From: Actinomycetota bacterium
GTDB lineage: Bacteria > Actinomycetota > Thermoleophilia > Gaiellales > Gaiellaceae
Assembly (NCBI GenBank): GCA_013697465.1
Contig: JACCWU010000029.1
Location: 1-11,226, forward strand
Direction of reading: 5' to 3'
DNA: 11,226 bases
In this document: positions 1 through 6,822 of the stretch, piece by piece
Position numbering within the stretch: position 1 is the first letter of the stretch
How the letters are laid out: every line of letters begins with the position of its first letter
Position numbers and translations under genes: made by a program
The notes under the pieces: model-generated
Databases searched by the model: none
What the model was told of the DNA's origin: nothing
What the model saw: the letters and a program-made list of their open reading frames with translations, nothing else

Positions 1-750
1 ACCCTCCGCTTGCGGGGGGTCGGCCGGCGCTTCGGCGGGCTCGTGGCCGTGCGCGACGTCGATCTCGATGTCTCGGCCGGCGGACGCCACGCGATCCTCG
101 GCCCGAACGGGGCGGGAAAGACCACCCTCTTCAACGTGATCTCGGGCGACCTGCGAGCGTCGTCGGGCACGGTCGAGCTCTTCGGCCGGGACGTGACGCT
201 CACGCCCGCGAGGAAGCGAACCCGCCTTGGGCTGGCCCGGACCTACCAGCAGTCGCGCATGCTCCTCGGTCTGAGCGTCGAGGACAGCATCTACCTCTCG
301 GTCCTCGGCGTCGGCGCCGGACATCTCCGCCCCGTCAAGCTCCCGCGCAAGGACGCGGCTCTGCGAGAACGCGCGTACGAGGCCGCACGCCGGGCTGCCA
401 TCGAGCACAAGCTCCCGGAGCTCGTCGGGAACCTCTCTCACGGCGAGCATCGCCAGGTCGCACTCGCGATGGCGCTCGCGGCGGAGCCGGAGATCCTCAT
501 GCTCGACGAGCCCGCGTCGGGACTCTCCCGAGGTGAGCGCCAGCTCCTGACCGAGCTGCTGCTCGCGCTCGACGAGCGCATCACCCTGATCCTCATCGAG
601 CACGACATGGACGTCGCTCTCACGGTCGCGGAGCGAGTGACGATGATGCACGACGGCCGCGTGATCGTGGAAGGCACGCCCGACGAGATCCGCGCGAACG
701 AGCTCGTCCACGCCCTGTACCTCGGGCGGCACCATCAAGCCGATGGCTGA
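1..750 (+). CDS. livG: HAAT-family ABC transporter ATP-binding protein LivG-like (5' end outside window)
   Basis: One of two cytoplasmic ATPases that drive a branched-chain amino acid or related HAAT-type importer. The frame is open from base 1. The codons before the TTG at base 10 already encode the first beta strand (TLRLRGV), so the true start very probably lies just upstream and the gene is partial. Counting from the TTG at base 10: Walker A GPNGAGKT (31-38), Q-loop TYQQ (78-81), signature LSHGEH (142-147), Walker B ILMLDEP (162-168) and the H-loop histidine in LIEHD (H198). The LSHGE signature is a variant seen in LivG/UrtD-type ATPases, so a urea or amide importer is a possible alternative. 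It overlaps livF by 8 bases. The permease and binding-protein genes are not visible and should be upstream. Confidence 0.9.
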   Translation, partial: TLRLRGVGRRFGGLVAVRDVDLDVSAGGRHAILGPNGAGKTTLFNVISGDLRASSGTVELFGRDVTLTPARKRTRLGLARTYQQSRMLLGLSVEDSIYLSVLGVGAGHLRPVKLPRKDAALRERAYEAARRAAIEHKLPELVGNLSHGEHRQVALAMALAAEPEILMLDEPASGLSRGERQLLTELLLALDERITLILIEHDMDVALTVAERVTMMHDGRVIVEGTPDEIRANELVHALYLGRHHQADG

Positions 751-1465
751 TCCCCTCCTCGCGGTCGAGGGCCTCAACGCGTACTACTCGAGCGCGCACG
801 TCCTGCATGACGTCACGTTTACGCTCGGCAACGAATCGGTTGCGATCGTCGGCCGCAACGGCATGGGGAAGAGCACCCTCTGCGCGGCGATCATGGGCTT
901 CACACCGCCTCGCACGAGCGGATCCGTCAAGTTCCAGGGCACCGAGCTCATGGGCAAGGCGTCGTACAAGGTCGCACGCTCGGGGCTCGGCTACGTTCCG
1001 CAGGGAAGACGCCTGTTCCCCTCGCTCACGGTCGACGAGCACCTCAGGATCGCCGTCCGGAACGGCAGTGGCGGCTGGAATCGGGAACGCGTCTACGAGC
1101 TTTTCCCGCGGCTCGGCGAGAGGAAGCGCAACGGGGGCGCGGAGCTTTCGGGCGGAGAGCAGCAGATGCTTGCGATCGGGAGGGCCCTGCTCGGCAACCC
1201 GAAGCTGCTGATCATGGACGAGCCCTCCGAGGGGCTCGCGCCCGCAATCGTCGACACGATGGTCGAGACGTTCAAGAAGCTCGAGGAGGAGGGGCTCGCG
1301 ATCCTCTTGATCGAGCAGAAGCTGGACGTGGCTACGTCGCTCGCGAAGCGCCAGCTGATCATGGTCGGCGGGGAGATCGCACTCGAGACCACGGCCGAGG
1401 AGCTCGCGCGCGACACGGAGATGCAACGGAGGTTTCTCGGCGTCGAGCCCGTCGCTCGAGCCTGA
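743..1465 (+). CDS. livF: HAAT-family ABC transporter ATP-binding protein LivF-like
   Basis: Second ATPase of the same importer, expected to pair with the LivG-like protein at the membrane. It is a 240-residue protein, the normal size for LivF. It contains Walker A GRNGMGKS (37-44), the Q-loop in VPQGRR (Q87), signature LSGGEQ (135-140) and Walker B LLIMDEP (155-161). The switch position reads LIEQ (Q192) in place of His, which is usual for LivF. The ATG lies inside the end of livG (8-base overlap) without a strong Shine-Dalgarno sequence, so translational coupling is likely. Its TGA shares one base with the ATG of the following lipoprotein gene. Substrate specificity cannot be read from the ATPase. 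Confidence 0.93.
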   Translation: MADPLLAVEGLNAYYSSAHVLHDVTFTLGNESVAIVGRNGMGKSTLCAAIMGFTPPRTSGSVKFQGTELMGKASYKVARSGLGYVPQGRRLFPSLTVDEHLRIAVRNGSGGWNRERVYELFPRLGERKRNGGAELSGGEQQMLAIGRALLGNPKLLIMDEPSEGLAPAIVDTMVETFKKLEEEGLAILLIEQKLDVATSLAKRQLIMVGGEIALETTAEELARDTEMQRRFLGVEPVARA

Positions 1466-2379
1466 TGACGCGGCAGGCGTTCCTGCGCGCGGCTCTCGCC
1501 GGCGGTGTCGCACTTCTTCTCGCCGCCTGCGGAGGCGAGGGGGGCCCGCGGCCCGATCTTCTTCTGGTCAGCACTCGCGACGGCGAGTACGCGATCTATG
1601 CGCTGAACGCCGACGGCGGGAGCCAGAAGCGGCTGACCGAGTCCGACGTCGATCCCACCTCTCCCCGGCGGGTGTTGTTCCAGGTCGAGCCCGCCTGGTC
1701 GCCCGACGGTCGCAGGATCGCGTTCGCGAGCAAGCGCAGCGGGACGTTCGACATCTATGCGATGAAGGCGGACGGGACGGGGACGCGTCGTTTGACCTCC
1801 GTGCGCGCGGACGACGGACACCCGACGTGGTCTCCCGACGGCGGCCGCATCGCGTTCGACCGCGGGACCGCGGGGGACATCTACGTCATGAACGCCGACG
1901 GCTCCAGGGTCCACGCGATCGGGGACGATGCCGCCGGGGAGACACAGCCCGCATGGTCGCCCGACGGCCGCTGGATCGCGTACGTGCGGAGGACGCCGGG
2001 CACCGAGAACAGCGAGCTCTGGCTCGTTCGACCGAACGGCGCCGGTGCACACGCGCTGACCGACCTCGGCGGGGAGAGCTACGGCCCCTCCTGGTCCCCG
2101 ACCTCGAGCCGGATCGCGTTCGCGACCGACGTCGACAACACGCAGTTGGACATCTACACCATCGGTGTCGACGGCAAGGGCCTCCGGCGTCTCACCGTCA
2201 GCAGGGACGAGACCTTCGAGCCTTCGTGGTCTCCCGACGGGACGACGATTGCGTATTCGGAGGGAGGCGCGATCTACTTGACCGACGCGGCCGGCAAGGC
2301 GGCGGACCGCATCACAGATGGCGCAAACAACGACTCGAGCCCGGTGTGGAACCCGGTGCCGGCGGGAGAGGAGGAGTAA
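1465..2379 (+). CDS. TolB-like WD40/PD40 beta-propeller lipoprotein
   Basis: A 304-residue exported lipoprotein predicted to fold as a beta-propeller. The N-terminus is a lipoprotein signal: basic start (MTRQAFLR), a hydrophobic stretch and a lipobox LAAC with Cys22 as the lipidation site. The rest is built from repeats of the form P-x-W-S-P-D-G-x-x-I-A-[FY], with Trp at 78, 122, 164, 210, 255 and 295. The spacing is 40-46 residues, consistent with six blades. The fourth block (WSPTSS) and sixth block (WNP) are degenerate. Alternating D-I-Y-x-M-x-x-D-G segments match PD40/TolB C-terminal repeats. It lacks the TolB N-terminal domain and is not a Tol-Pal component. It overlaps livF and the next gene by one base each. 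Its role beside an importer is unknown; ligand or protein binding outside the membrane is inferred. Confidence 0.85.
   Translation: MTRQAFLRAALAGGVALLLAACGGEGGPRPDLLLVSTRDGEYAIYALNADGGSQKRLTESDVDPTSPRRVLFQVEPAWSPDGRRIAFASKRSGTFDIYAMKADGTGTRRLTSVRADDGHPTWSPDGGRIAFDRGTAGDIYVMNADGSRVHAIGDDAAGETQPAWSPDGRWIAYVRRTPGTENSELWLVRPNGAGAHALTDLGGESYGPSWSPTSSRIAFATDVDNTQLDIYTIGVDGKGLRRLTVSRDETFEPSWSPDGTTIAYSEGGAIYLTDAAGKAADRITDGANNDSSPVWNPVPAGEEE
2369..2374 (+). promoter_or_regulatory. Shine-Dalgarno AGGAGG for the MDR dehydrogenase
   Basis: A perfect AGGAGG lies inside the last codons of the lipoprotein gene (its terminal Gly-Glu-Glu-Glu), 4 bases before the ATG at 2379. A second GGGAG sits slightly further upstream at a more usual distance. 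This purine-rich run fixes the dehydrogenase start at 2379 rather than at the much longer in-frame extension, which would run antisense-like through the propeller gene. Confidence 0.7.
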
Positions 2380-3341
2380 TGCAGGCAATCCGCGTACACG
2401 AAGGCGAGGAGCTTCGATACGAGACCGTCCCCGATCCCGAGCCCGGGACGGGCGAGGCGCTGGTCGAGCTCAAGGCGGCGGGGCTCAACCGCCGCGACCT
2501 GCTCGTACGGACCGGGACGTATCCGTTTCCGCTGCCGCTCGTCCCCGGCTCGGACGGCGCGGGTGTGCGGCGGGACACGGGCGAGGAGGTCGTCATCTAC
2601 TGCGGCCTGAACTGGGGCGACCGTGAAGACGCGCCGGGACCGAACTTCGGGATCCTCGGCGGCCCGCGCGACGGCACGTACGCGGAGCTGATCGCGCTCC
2701 CGGCGGAGAACCTGTTTCCGAAGCCGGCGAGCTTCACGTGGACGGAGGCCGCAGCCTTCCCGCTCGCCGCCCTGACCGCCTACCGCGGGCTCTTCACGCG
2801 AGCTGGCTTGCAGGCAGGCGAAACGGTGCTCGTACTGGGGGCGGGAAGCGGCGTGTCGACCTTTGTCGTCCAGCTCGCCGCGCAGGCAGGAGCCCGCGTC
2901 CTCGTTACCTCGTCCTCCGACGAAAAGATCGAGCGGGCGAAGGCTCTCGGGGCGGACGGCGGCGTGAACTACGCGACGACGGAAGACTGGCCGGCGGTAG
3001 CGCAGGAGCTCGGCCCGATCGACGTCGTCCTCGACTCCGTCGGCTCCACCTGGCAGCAGTCGCTCGATGCGGTCCGGCCGGGCGGCCGGGTGGTCGTCTT
3101 CGGCGGAACCGGGGGGACAGAGGTGACGCTGAACGTGCGGCCGTTCTACTTCCGGCAGCAGTCGCTGTACGGGACGCAGCTCGGCAGCCCTCGCGATTTC
3201 GAGGGTCTGCTGCGAATGCTCGAGGAGTCGACCTGGCGGCCCGTCATCGACTCGGTCCGGCCTCTCGCTGAAGCGGAGGCAGCCCTCGACCGCATGGTCG
3301 AGGGGGAGCACTTCGGCAAGCTCGTGCTCGAGATCGGCTAG
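2379..3341 (+). CDS. Zinc-independent MDR-family NAD(P)H:quinone oxidoreductase-like dehydrogenase
   Basis: A 320-residue medium-chain dehydrogenase/reductase. The N-terminal catalytic GroES-like domain covers about residues 1-120 and contains A-G-L-N-R-R-D, the QOR-type replacement for the catalytic-zinc Cys motif. The Rossmann domain follows, with VLVLGAGSGVSTFVVQLA, in which the glycine motif is 154-159. The only cysteine is C75, so neither the catalytic nor the structural zinc site is present. That favours a quinone or enone reductase over a zinc alcohol dehydrogenase. The C-terminus (FGKLVLEI) is typical of the family. The start is supported by the AGGAGG and by the TAATG one-base overlap with the lipoprotein gene. 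The substrate is unknown. It is the last gene of the plus-strand block, with a convergent gene 34 bases on. Confidence 0.88.
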   Translation: MQAIRVHEGEELRYETVPDPEPGTGEALVELKAAGLNRRDLLVRTGTYPFPLPLVPGSDGAGVRRDTGEEVVIYCGLNWGDREDAPGPNFGILGGPRDGTYAELIALPAENLFPKPASFTWTEAAAFPLAALTAYRGLFTRAGLQAGETVLVLGAGSGVSTFVVQLAAQAGARVLVTSSSDEKIERAKALGADGGVNYATTEDWPAVAQELGPIDVVLDSVGSTWQQSLDAVRPGGRVVVFGGTGGTEVTLNVRPFYFRQQSLYGTQLGSPRDFEGLLRMLEESTWRPVIDSVRPLAEAEAALDRMVEGEHFGKLVLEIG

Positions 3342-3348
3342 CGCGCCG

Positions 3349-3362
3349 CCGCGTAGACGCGG
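3349..3362. terminator. Short GC hairpin between convergent genes (weak terminator candidate)
   Basis: The 34-base gap between the stops of the dehydrogenase (3341) and the minus-strand TIM-barrel gene (3376) contains CCGCG-TAGA-CGCGG. This is a five-pair stem with a four-base loop that could form on either strand. There is no T-tract on either side, so intrinsic termination would be atypical. In DNA of this GC content such stems also occur by chance. Confidence 0.2.
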
Positions 3363-3375
3363 GCGAAGCGCTCCC

Positions 3376-4239
3376 TCACGGCTCGGGGATCCCGAGATCG
3401 GCCGGCCGGTCGTGCCCCCTGCCCTCGACGAGGTCCGGGGCACGCTCCTTCAGCAAGCGCAGGACGAGCTCCGCGCGCCGCACGCGCTCGCGTCCGAGGC
3501 GGACGGCGAGATCCTCCAGATGGAGGCCCGACGGGTAGATGCTCGGCGCGTTGCGGAGGCCGAGCTTCACGTACATGGGCGCAGCCGCGCGAATCATCTC
3601 GGGCACCTCGTAGAAGCGGACGAAGCCACCCTGGTCGTCGGGGACCTCGACGTACACGTCCAGCGGCGCCGAGCAGGCCGCTCGCAGCTCCGCGAGCTCG
3701 CTGGGAGAAAGGTCGGTCGCGACGTTGATCGTCGTCGCGCCGAGCTCCTCGAGCGCCCGCGCGGTCGCCGCGTTCGCACACGGCATGAGCACTGAGGTTT
3801 TGAGGACGAGCGTCTCGGGCAGTTCGCCGGCGCGCTTCATGCGCCCGAGTGTTGCGAGCACGCCGACATCCGCGACGAGAAACGAGCGAATGCCGAGCCC
3901 GAGCCCCCGGCGAACCTCGGCCAGGCACCACTCCACGCCCGCCTCGCCGCGAGCGACGCCGCCCGCAGCGCCCGTGGCAAACGACTGCCCACCGGCGTCC
4001 CAGGCGCCGCGCGGGCCGAGGAAGAGCGAGACCTCGACCCCGTGCTCCGAGCCGAGCTCCGCGAGCTCGGAGATCTCGGCATCGGTGAGCATCATTACGC
4101 CCGAGCCCTGGGACACACGGCGCACCGGGACGCCACGGTTCTCCGCTTCCTCGAGCACCGCGCGGAGCACCGCCGGCCCCTCGACCGACGGGATCTCGAT
4201 GCGGTAGCGCAGGCCGTCGGCGAAGCGCGCGTCGCTCAC
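3376..4239 (-). CDS. U32-peptidase-like TIM-barrel protein, function unknown
   Basis: A 287-residue cytoplasmic protein with no signal peptide or membrane segment. Alternating strand and helix units suggest a TIM barrel. Conserved-looking blocks are the Gly-rich SFATGAAGGVARG (86-98), VLMPCANAATARALEELGATTINVATDLSPSEL (150-182, quoted here as a region), a VYVEVPDDQGGFVRFYEVP stretch (195-213) and KLGLRNAPSIYPSGLHLED (225-243). I recognise this pattern from proteins usually labelled U32 family peptidase, but cannot see proven protease catalytic residues, so an enzyme or scaffold role other than proteolysis is equally possible. The start is GTG at 4239, with GGAG complementary to 4251-4254, 11 bases upstream. 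It stands alone, divergent from the FAH gene with 66 bases between starts, and may share its control region. Confidence 0.72.
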   Translation of the reverse strand: MSDARFADGLRYRIEIPSVEGPAVLRAVLEEAENRGVPVRRVSQGSGVMMLTDAEISELAELGSEHGVEVSLFLGPRGAWDAGGQSFATGAAGGVARGEAGVEWCLAEVRRGLGLGIRSFLVADVGVLATLGRMKRAGELPETLVLKTSVLMPCANAATARALEELGATTINVATDLSPSELAELRAACSAPLDVYVEVPDDQGGFVRFYEVPEMIRAAAPMYVKLGLRNAPSIYPSGLHLEDLAVRLGRERVRRAELVLRLLKERAPDLVEGRGHDRPADLGIPEP

Positions 4240-4267
4240 GGTGCAAGCTTCTCCGACCCCCGCGTCC

Positions 4268-4285
4268 GCCGCAACCCGCTGCGGC
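4268..4285. promoter_or_regulatory. Inverted repeat in the divergent intergenic region, candidate operator
   Basis: The perfect inverted repeat GCCGCA-N6-TGCGGC has 6-base arms. It lies in the only divergent gap of the window (4240-4305), 20 bases before the FAH ATG and 28 bases before the TIM-barrel GTG. An 18-base dyad here suits a dimeric regulator such as the GntR/FCD protein encoded one gene downstream. It does not match the best known FadR-type TGGT-N3-ACCA pattern. It could instead be a hairpin in a transcript, or chance in GC-rich DNA. Confidence 0.35.
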
Positions 4286-4294
4286 TCAGGGGGT

Positions 4295-4300
4295 TAGGGT
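4295..4300 (+). promoter_or_regulatory. Candidate -10 element TAGGGT giving a leaderless FAH transcript
   Basis: TAGGGT fits the TANNNT pattern of actinobacterial -10 elements and ends 5 bases before the ATG at 4306, so transcription would begin at or next to the A of the start codon. No well-placed Shine-Dalgarno sequence lies in the usual 5-9 base window; a GGGGG run sits 12 bases upstream. No convincing -35 hexamer is visible. Leaderless genes are common in actinobacteria. Confidence 0.33.
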
Positions 4301-4305
4301 TAGCC

Positions 4306-4953
4306 ATGCTTCCGATCGAGCGCCCCGGAAAGATCGTCTGCGTCGGGCTCAACTACCGCGACCACGCCGAGGAGCAGGGCGTCGAGCTCCCCCAGGAGCC
4401 GCTGCTCTTCGCGAAGTGGCCGAACGCGCTCATCGGGCCCGGCGAGCCGATCGTGATCCCGCCGATCGTCACGAAGTGCGACTACGAGGCCGAGCTCGGC
4501 GTGGTCATCGGCGCGCGGGTGAAGGGCGTCTCGAAGGAGAACGCTCTCGAGGCAGTACGCGGCTACCTGTGCGCGAACGACGTGAGCGCGCGAGACCTCC
4601 AGTTCACGGACGGCCAGTGGACGCGAGGGAAGTCGCCGGACACGTTCTGCCCGGTCGGCCCGCTCGTGCCCGCGGCGGACGCAGGAGATCCCCACGACCT
4701 GCGAATCCGCGCGATCGTCAGCGGAGAGGTGCTCCAGGACTCGACGACGGCCAACCTCATCTTCGGCGTGGACGAGATCATCAGCCACGCCTCGCAGACG
4801 ATGACCTTCGAGCCCGGGGATCTCATCCTCACGGGCACGCCGGCCGGCGTCGGTGTCTTCCGCGATCCGCAGCGCCTCCTTCAGCCCGGCGACGAGGTGA
4901 CGATCGAGGTCGAGGGGCTTCCCTCCCTCACGAATCCGGTCACCGCAGGTTGA
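4306..4953 (+). CDS. Fumarylacetoacetate hydrolase (FAH) family protein, HpcE/FAHD1-like
   Basis: A 215-residue enzyme, the compact length of the FAH catalytic domain. Family marks are VGLNYRDHAEE (13-23, with the active-site His20), the metal-ligand pair in YEAELG (E61 and E63), D92 in LCANDVSARD, K109 in RGKSPDTF and LTGTPAGVG near the C-terminus. Members cleave or isomerise beta-diketo acids: acylpyruvate hydrolase, oxaloacetate decarboxylase, HpcE isomerase, or 2,4-diketo-3-deoxy-sugar-acid hydrolase of the LRA6 type. With sugar enzymes downstream, I favour the last as inference. An in-frame extension upstream to 4042 is antisense to the TIM-barrel gene and was rejected. The first FAH residues begin directly after this ATG. 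The GntR gene follows after 37 bases. Confidence 0.88.
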   Translation: MLPIERPGKIVCVGLNYRDHAEEQGVELPQEPLLFAKWPNALIGPGEPIVIPPIVTKCDYEAELGVVIGARVKGVSKENALEAVRGYLCANDVSARDLQFTDGQWTRGKSPDTFCPVGPLVPAADAGDPHDLRIRAIVSGEVLQDSTTANLIFGVDEIISHASQTMTFEPGDLILTGTPAGVGVFRDPQRLLQPGDEVTIEVEGLPSLTNPVTAG

Positions 4954-4978
4954 CTCGGGACAATCGAGCATCGATGAT
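4950..4978 (+). promoter_or_regulatory. Candidate promoter of the GntR gene with overlapping palindrome
   Basis: TTGACT (4950-4955, 5 of 6 to the -35 consensus) and GATGAT (4973-4978, 4 of 6 to the -10 consensus) are separated by exactly 17 bases. The expected transcription start is about 6 bases before the GTG at 4991. The perfect 8-base palindrome CATCGATG (4969-4976) overlaps the -10, a position suited to autorepression. This is the only same-strand junction in the window with a real spacer, which supports an internal promoter. Confidence 0.33.
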
Positions 4979-4990
4979 CCTGCGCGGCTG

Positions 4991-5671
4991 GTGAGCGTCG
5001 CGAGAACCGTCCTCCGGGAGCAGATCAAGGAGATTCTCCTGGAGCGAATCCTCCGGGGAGAGCTCGAGCCGGGCGAGCGCCTCGTCGAGACCCGCCTCGC
5101 GCGCGAGCTCGGCACGAGCCAGGCTCCGGTGCGAGAGGCCCTCCGCGATCTCGAGCTGCTCCGTCTCGTCGAGTCCGAGCCGTTCCGCGGTGCGCGCGTC
5201 CGGGCGGTGGACGACTCGCAGCTCCTCCCTGTCTTCCCCGTCCGCGCAGCGCTCGAGGAGCTCGCAGCGCGCGAGGCAGCCCGCAAGGCGGAGGGAGACG
5301 TGAGCTCCCTCGAGCGGGAGCTCGACGCGATGCGCAGAGCGGCGGTTCGCGAGGACTGGCGAACGCAGATCGCACACGACCTCGCCTTCCACCGCGCGAT
5401 GGTCGAGCTGGCCGACAACGAGCCCCTCCTGCAGAGCTGGCTCGTGCTCGGCATCGAGGTCTCGACCGCCTTCGCCGTGTACTGGACCTACTGGGATCAC
5501 CTGGACCTCGCCGAGTTCCACGTGCCGATCGTCGAGGCGATTCGCGAGGGCGACTCGGCGCGCGCGGCCGCCGAGGCGCGCAAGCACGTTCGGCGGACCG
5601 AACGGGTCGTGCGGCAGAGGACTCGCGGGGCGGAGCGTCGTGCCGCGACCGCAGCGAGCCCAGCAGGATGA
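4991..5671 (+). CDS. GntR-family transcriptional regulator, FadR/FCD subfamily
   Basis: A 226-residue DNA-binding regulator. The N-terminal winged helix (about 8-72) shows the GntR pattern: ILRGELEPGERLVETRLARELG, then TSQAPVREALRDLE for the recognition helix. The C-terminal FCD domain carries the metal-binding set D130-x3-H134, H177 and H199, so it should bind a divalent metal with a carboxylate effector such as a sugar acid. The start is GTG at 4991. An upstream ATG at 4974 is in another frame and ends in a TGA that overlaps this GTG. The stop overlaps the next gene by 4 bases (ATGA). Its place in front of dehydrogenase and isomerase genes points to local control of sugar-acid catabolism, probably as a repressor; this is inference. 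Confidence 0.92.
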   Translation: MSVARTVLREQIKEILLERILRGELEPGERLVETRLARELGTSQAPVREALRDLELLRLVESEPFRGARVRAVDDSQLLPVFPVRAALEELAAREAARKAEGDVSSLERELDAMRRAAVREDWRTQIAHDLAFHRAMVELADNEPLLQSWLVLGIEVSTAFAVYWTYWDHLDLAEFHVPIVEAIREGDSARAAAEARKHVRRTERVVRQRTRGAERRAATAASPAG

Positions 5672-6822
5672 GCGCGGGGACGAGGGGCATCGACGAGCTC
5701 AAGGCGGTCGTCGTCGGAACGGGTTTTATCGGCGTCGTGCACGTGGACGCGCTCCGCCGACTCGGAGTCGAGGTGCTCGGAGTGGTCGGCTCGAGTCCCG
5801 AACGGGCCCGCGCGAAGGGGATCGCGCCCGTCTACGACTCGCTCGAGGCAGTGCTCGCGGACAAGCGCGTCGACGTCGTCCACCTGACCTCGCCGAACAA
5901 CCTCCACTACCCGCAGGCGAAGCAGGTCCTCGCCGCCGGCAAGCACGTCGTGTGCGAGAAGCCGCTCGCCGTCACCGCGGAGGAGTCGGCCGACCTCGTC
6001 GGGATGGCGGAGCGCGCCGGCCTCGTGCACTGCACGAACTTCAATATCCGCTTCTATCCGATCGTGCAGGAGGCGCGCGAGCGCGTTCGGGCAGGCGAGG
6101 TCGGCGAGATCTGGAGCGTCCACGGCGGCTACCTGCAGGACTGGCTCGCGTTTCCGACGGACTGGAACTGGCGGCTCGAGCCCGAGCGAGCAGGCGATCT
6201 GCGCGCGGTCGGGGACATCGGCTCGCACTGGATGGACCTCGCCCAGTTCGTGACGGGGCAGCGGATCGTCGAGGTGCTCGCAGATCTCTCGACGGTCATG
6301 CCCGTTCGTCAGCGCCCGGTCGGCGAGGTCGAGACCTTCGCGAGCGCCGGCGACGCCGAGCGCGAGGACACGCCGATGTCGAGTGAGGACCTCGGCCACC
6401 TCCTGCTCCGCTTCGACTCCGGCGTCCGCGGCTCGCTCGTCGTCTCCCAGGTCGCGATGGGGCGCAAGAACTCGCTCCGGATCGAGGTCGACGGCTCGGC
6501 CGGGGCGATCGCGTGGGACTCCGAGCGCAACGAGGAGCTCTGGCTCGGTCACCGGGACGAGCCCAACGAGACGCTCCTGCGCAACGCCGGACTCATGCAC
6601 CCGGTCGCGGCCGCCCGGACACATCTCCCCGTCGCGCACGCCGAGGGGTTCGCCGAAACGTTTCGCGAGCTCTATCGCGGCGTCTACTCGGATGTCGCGC
6701 GCGGCGGCCCCGCTGACGATCCCGACTACCCGACCTTCCGCGACGGCCACGTCGAAAACGTCCTGTGCGACGCGGTCGCTCGCTCGAACATCGAACGCCG
6801 CTGGGTGGAGGTGCCGCAATGA
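5668..6822 (+). CDS. Gfo/Idh/MocA-family NAD(P)-dependent oxidoreductase
   Basis: A 384-residue dehydrogenase acting on a sugar, sugar acid or cyclitol hydroxyl. The N-terminal Rossmann fold has VVVGTGFIG (14-22). The family marker EKPLAV contains catalytic-type Lys98. The second domain has GDIGSHWMD (182-190), in which D183 and H187 match the usual D-x-x-x-H active-site pair. Family members include inositol 2-dehydrogenase, glucose-fructose oxidoreductase and pentose 1-dehydrogenases (bacterial L-arabinose and archaeal D-xylose enzymes). The last group would fit the pentose-type enzymes in the converging operon, but the substrate cannot be assigned from the sequence. The ATG overlaps the GntR stop by 4 bases, and its own TGA overlaps the next ATG by 4 bases, so the three genes are very probably cotranscribed and translationally coupled. 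Confidence 0.93.
   Translation: MSAGTRGIDELKAVVVGTGFIGVVHVDALRRLGVEVLGVVGSSPERARAKGIAPVYDSLEAVLADKRVDVVHLTSPNNLHYPQAKQVLAAGKHVVCEKPLAVTAEESADLVGMAERAGLVHCTNFNIRFYPIVQEARERVRAGEVGEIWSVHGGYLQDWLAFPTDWNWRLEPERAGDLRAVGDIGSHWMDLAQFVTGQRIVEVLADLSTVMPVRQRPVGEVETFASAGDAEREDTPMSSEDLGHLLLRFDSGVRGSLVVSQVAMGRKNSLRIEVDGSAGAIAWDSERNEELWLGHRDEPNETLLRNAGLMHPVAAARTHLPVAHAEGFAETFRELYRGVYSDVARGGPADDPDYPTFRDGHVENVLCDAVARSNIERRWVEVPQ
6807..6811 (+). promoter_or_regulatory. Shine-Dalgarno GGAGG for the TIM-barrel isomerase
   Basis: GGAGG sits 7 bases before the ATG at 6819, inside the last codons of the Gfo/Idh/MocA gene. It fixes the start at 6819, against an in-frame upstream start at 6765 that would add 18 residues with no family resemblance. 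Confidence 0.7.

Noticed and set aside
1..30. TTG at base 10 as the real start of livG
   Set aside because: The first beta strand of the ATPase domain would be cut; the frame continues openly to base 1.
1093..3443. Long minus-strand open frames opposite livF, the lipoprotein and the MDR gene
   Set aside because: They mirror GC-rich third-position codons of real genes and show no family pattern.
4292..4304. Telomere-like direct repeat GGGTTAGGGTTAG before the FAH gene
   Set aside because: It has only two units in a bacterial intergenic region; more simply explained as part of the promoter, where TAGGGT fits a -10 element.
4974..4994. Six-codon leader peptide (MILRGW) whose TGA overlaps the GntR GTG
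   Set aside because: No ribosome binding site or attenuator-like structure is visible, and a six-codon frame arises easily by chance.
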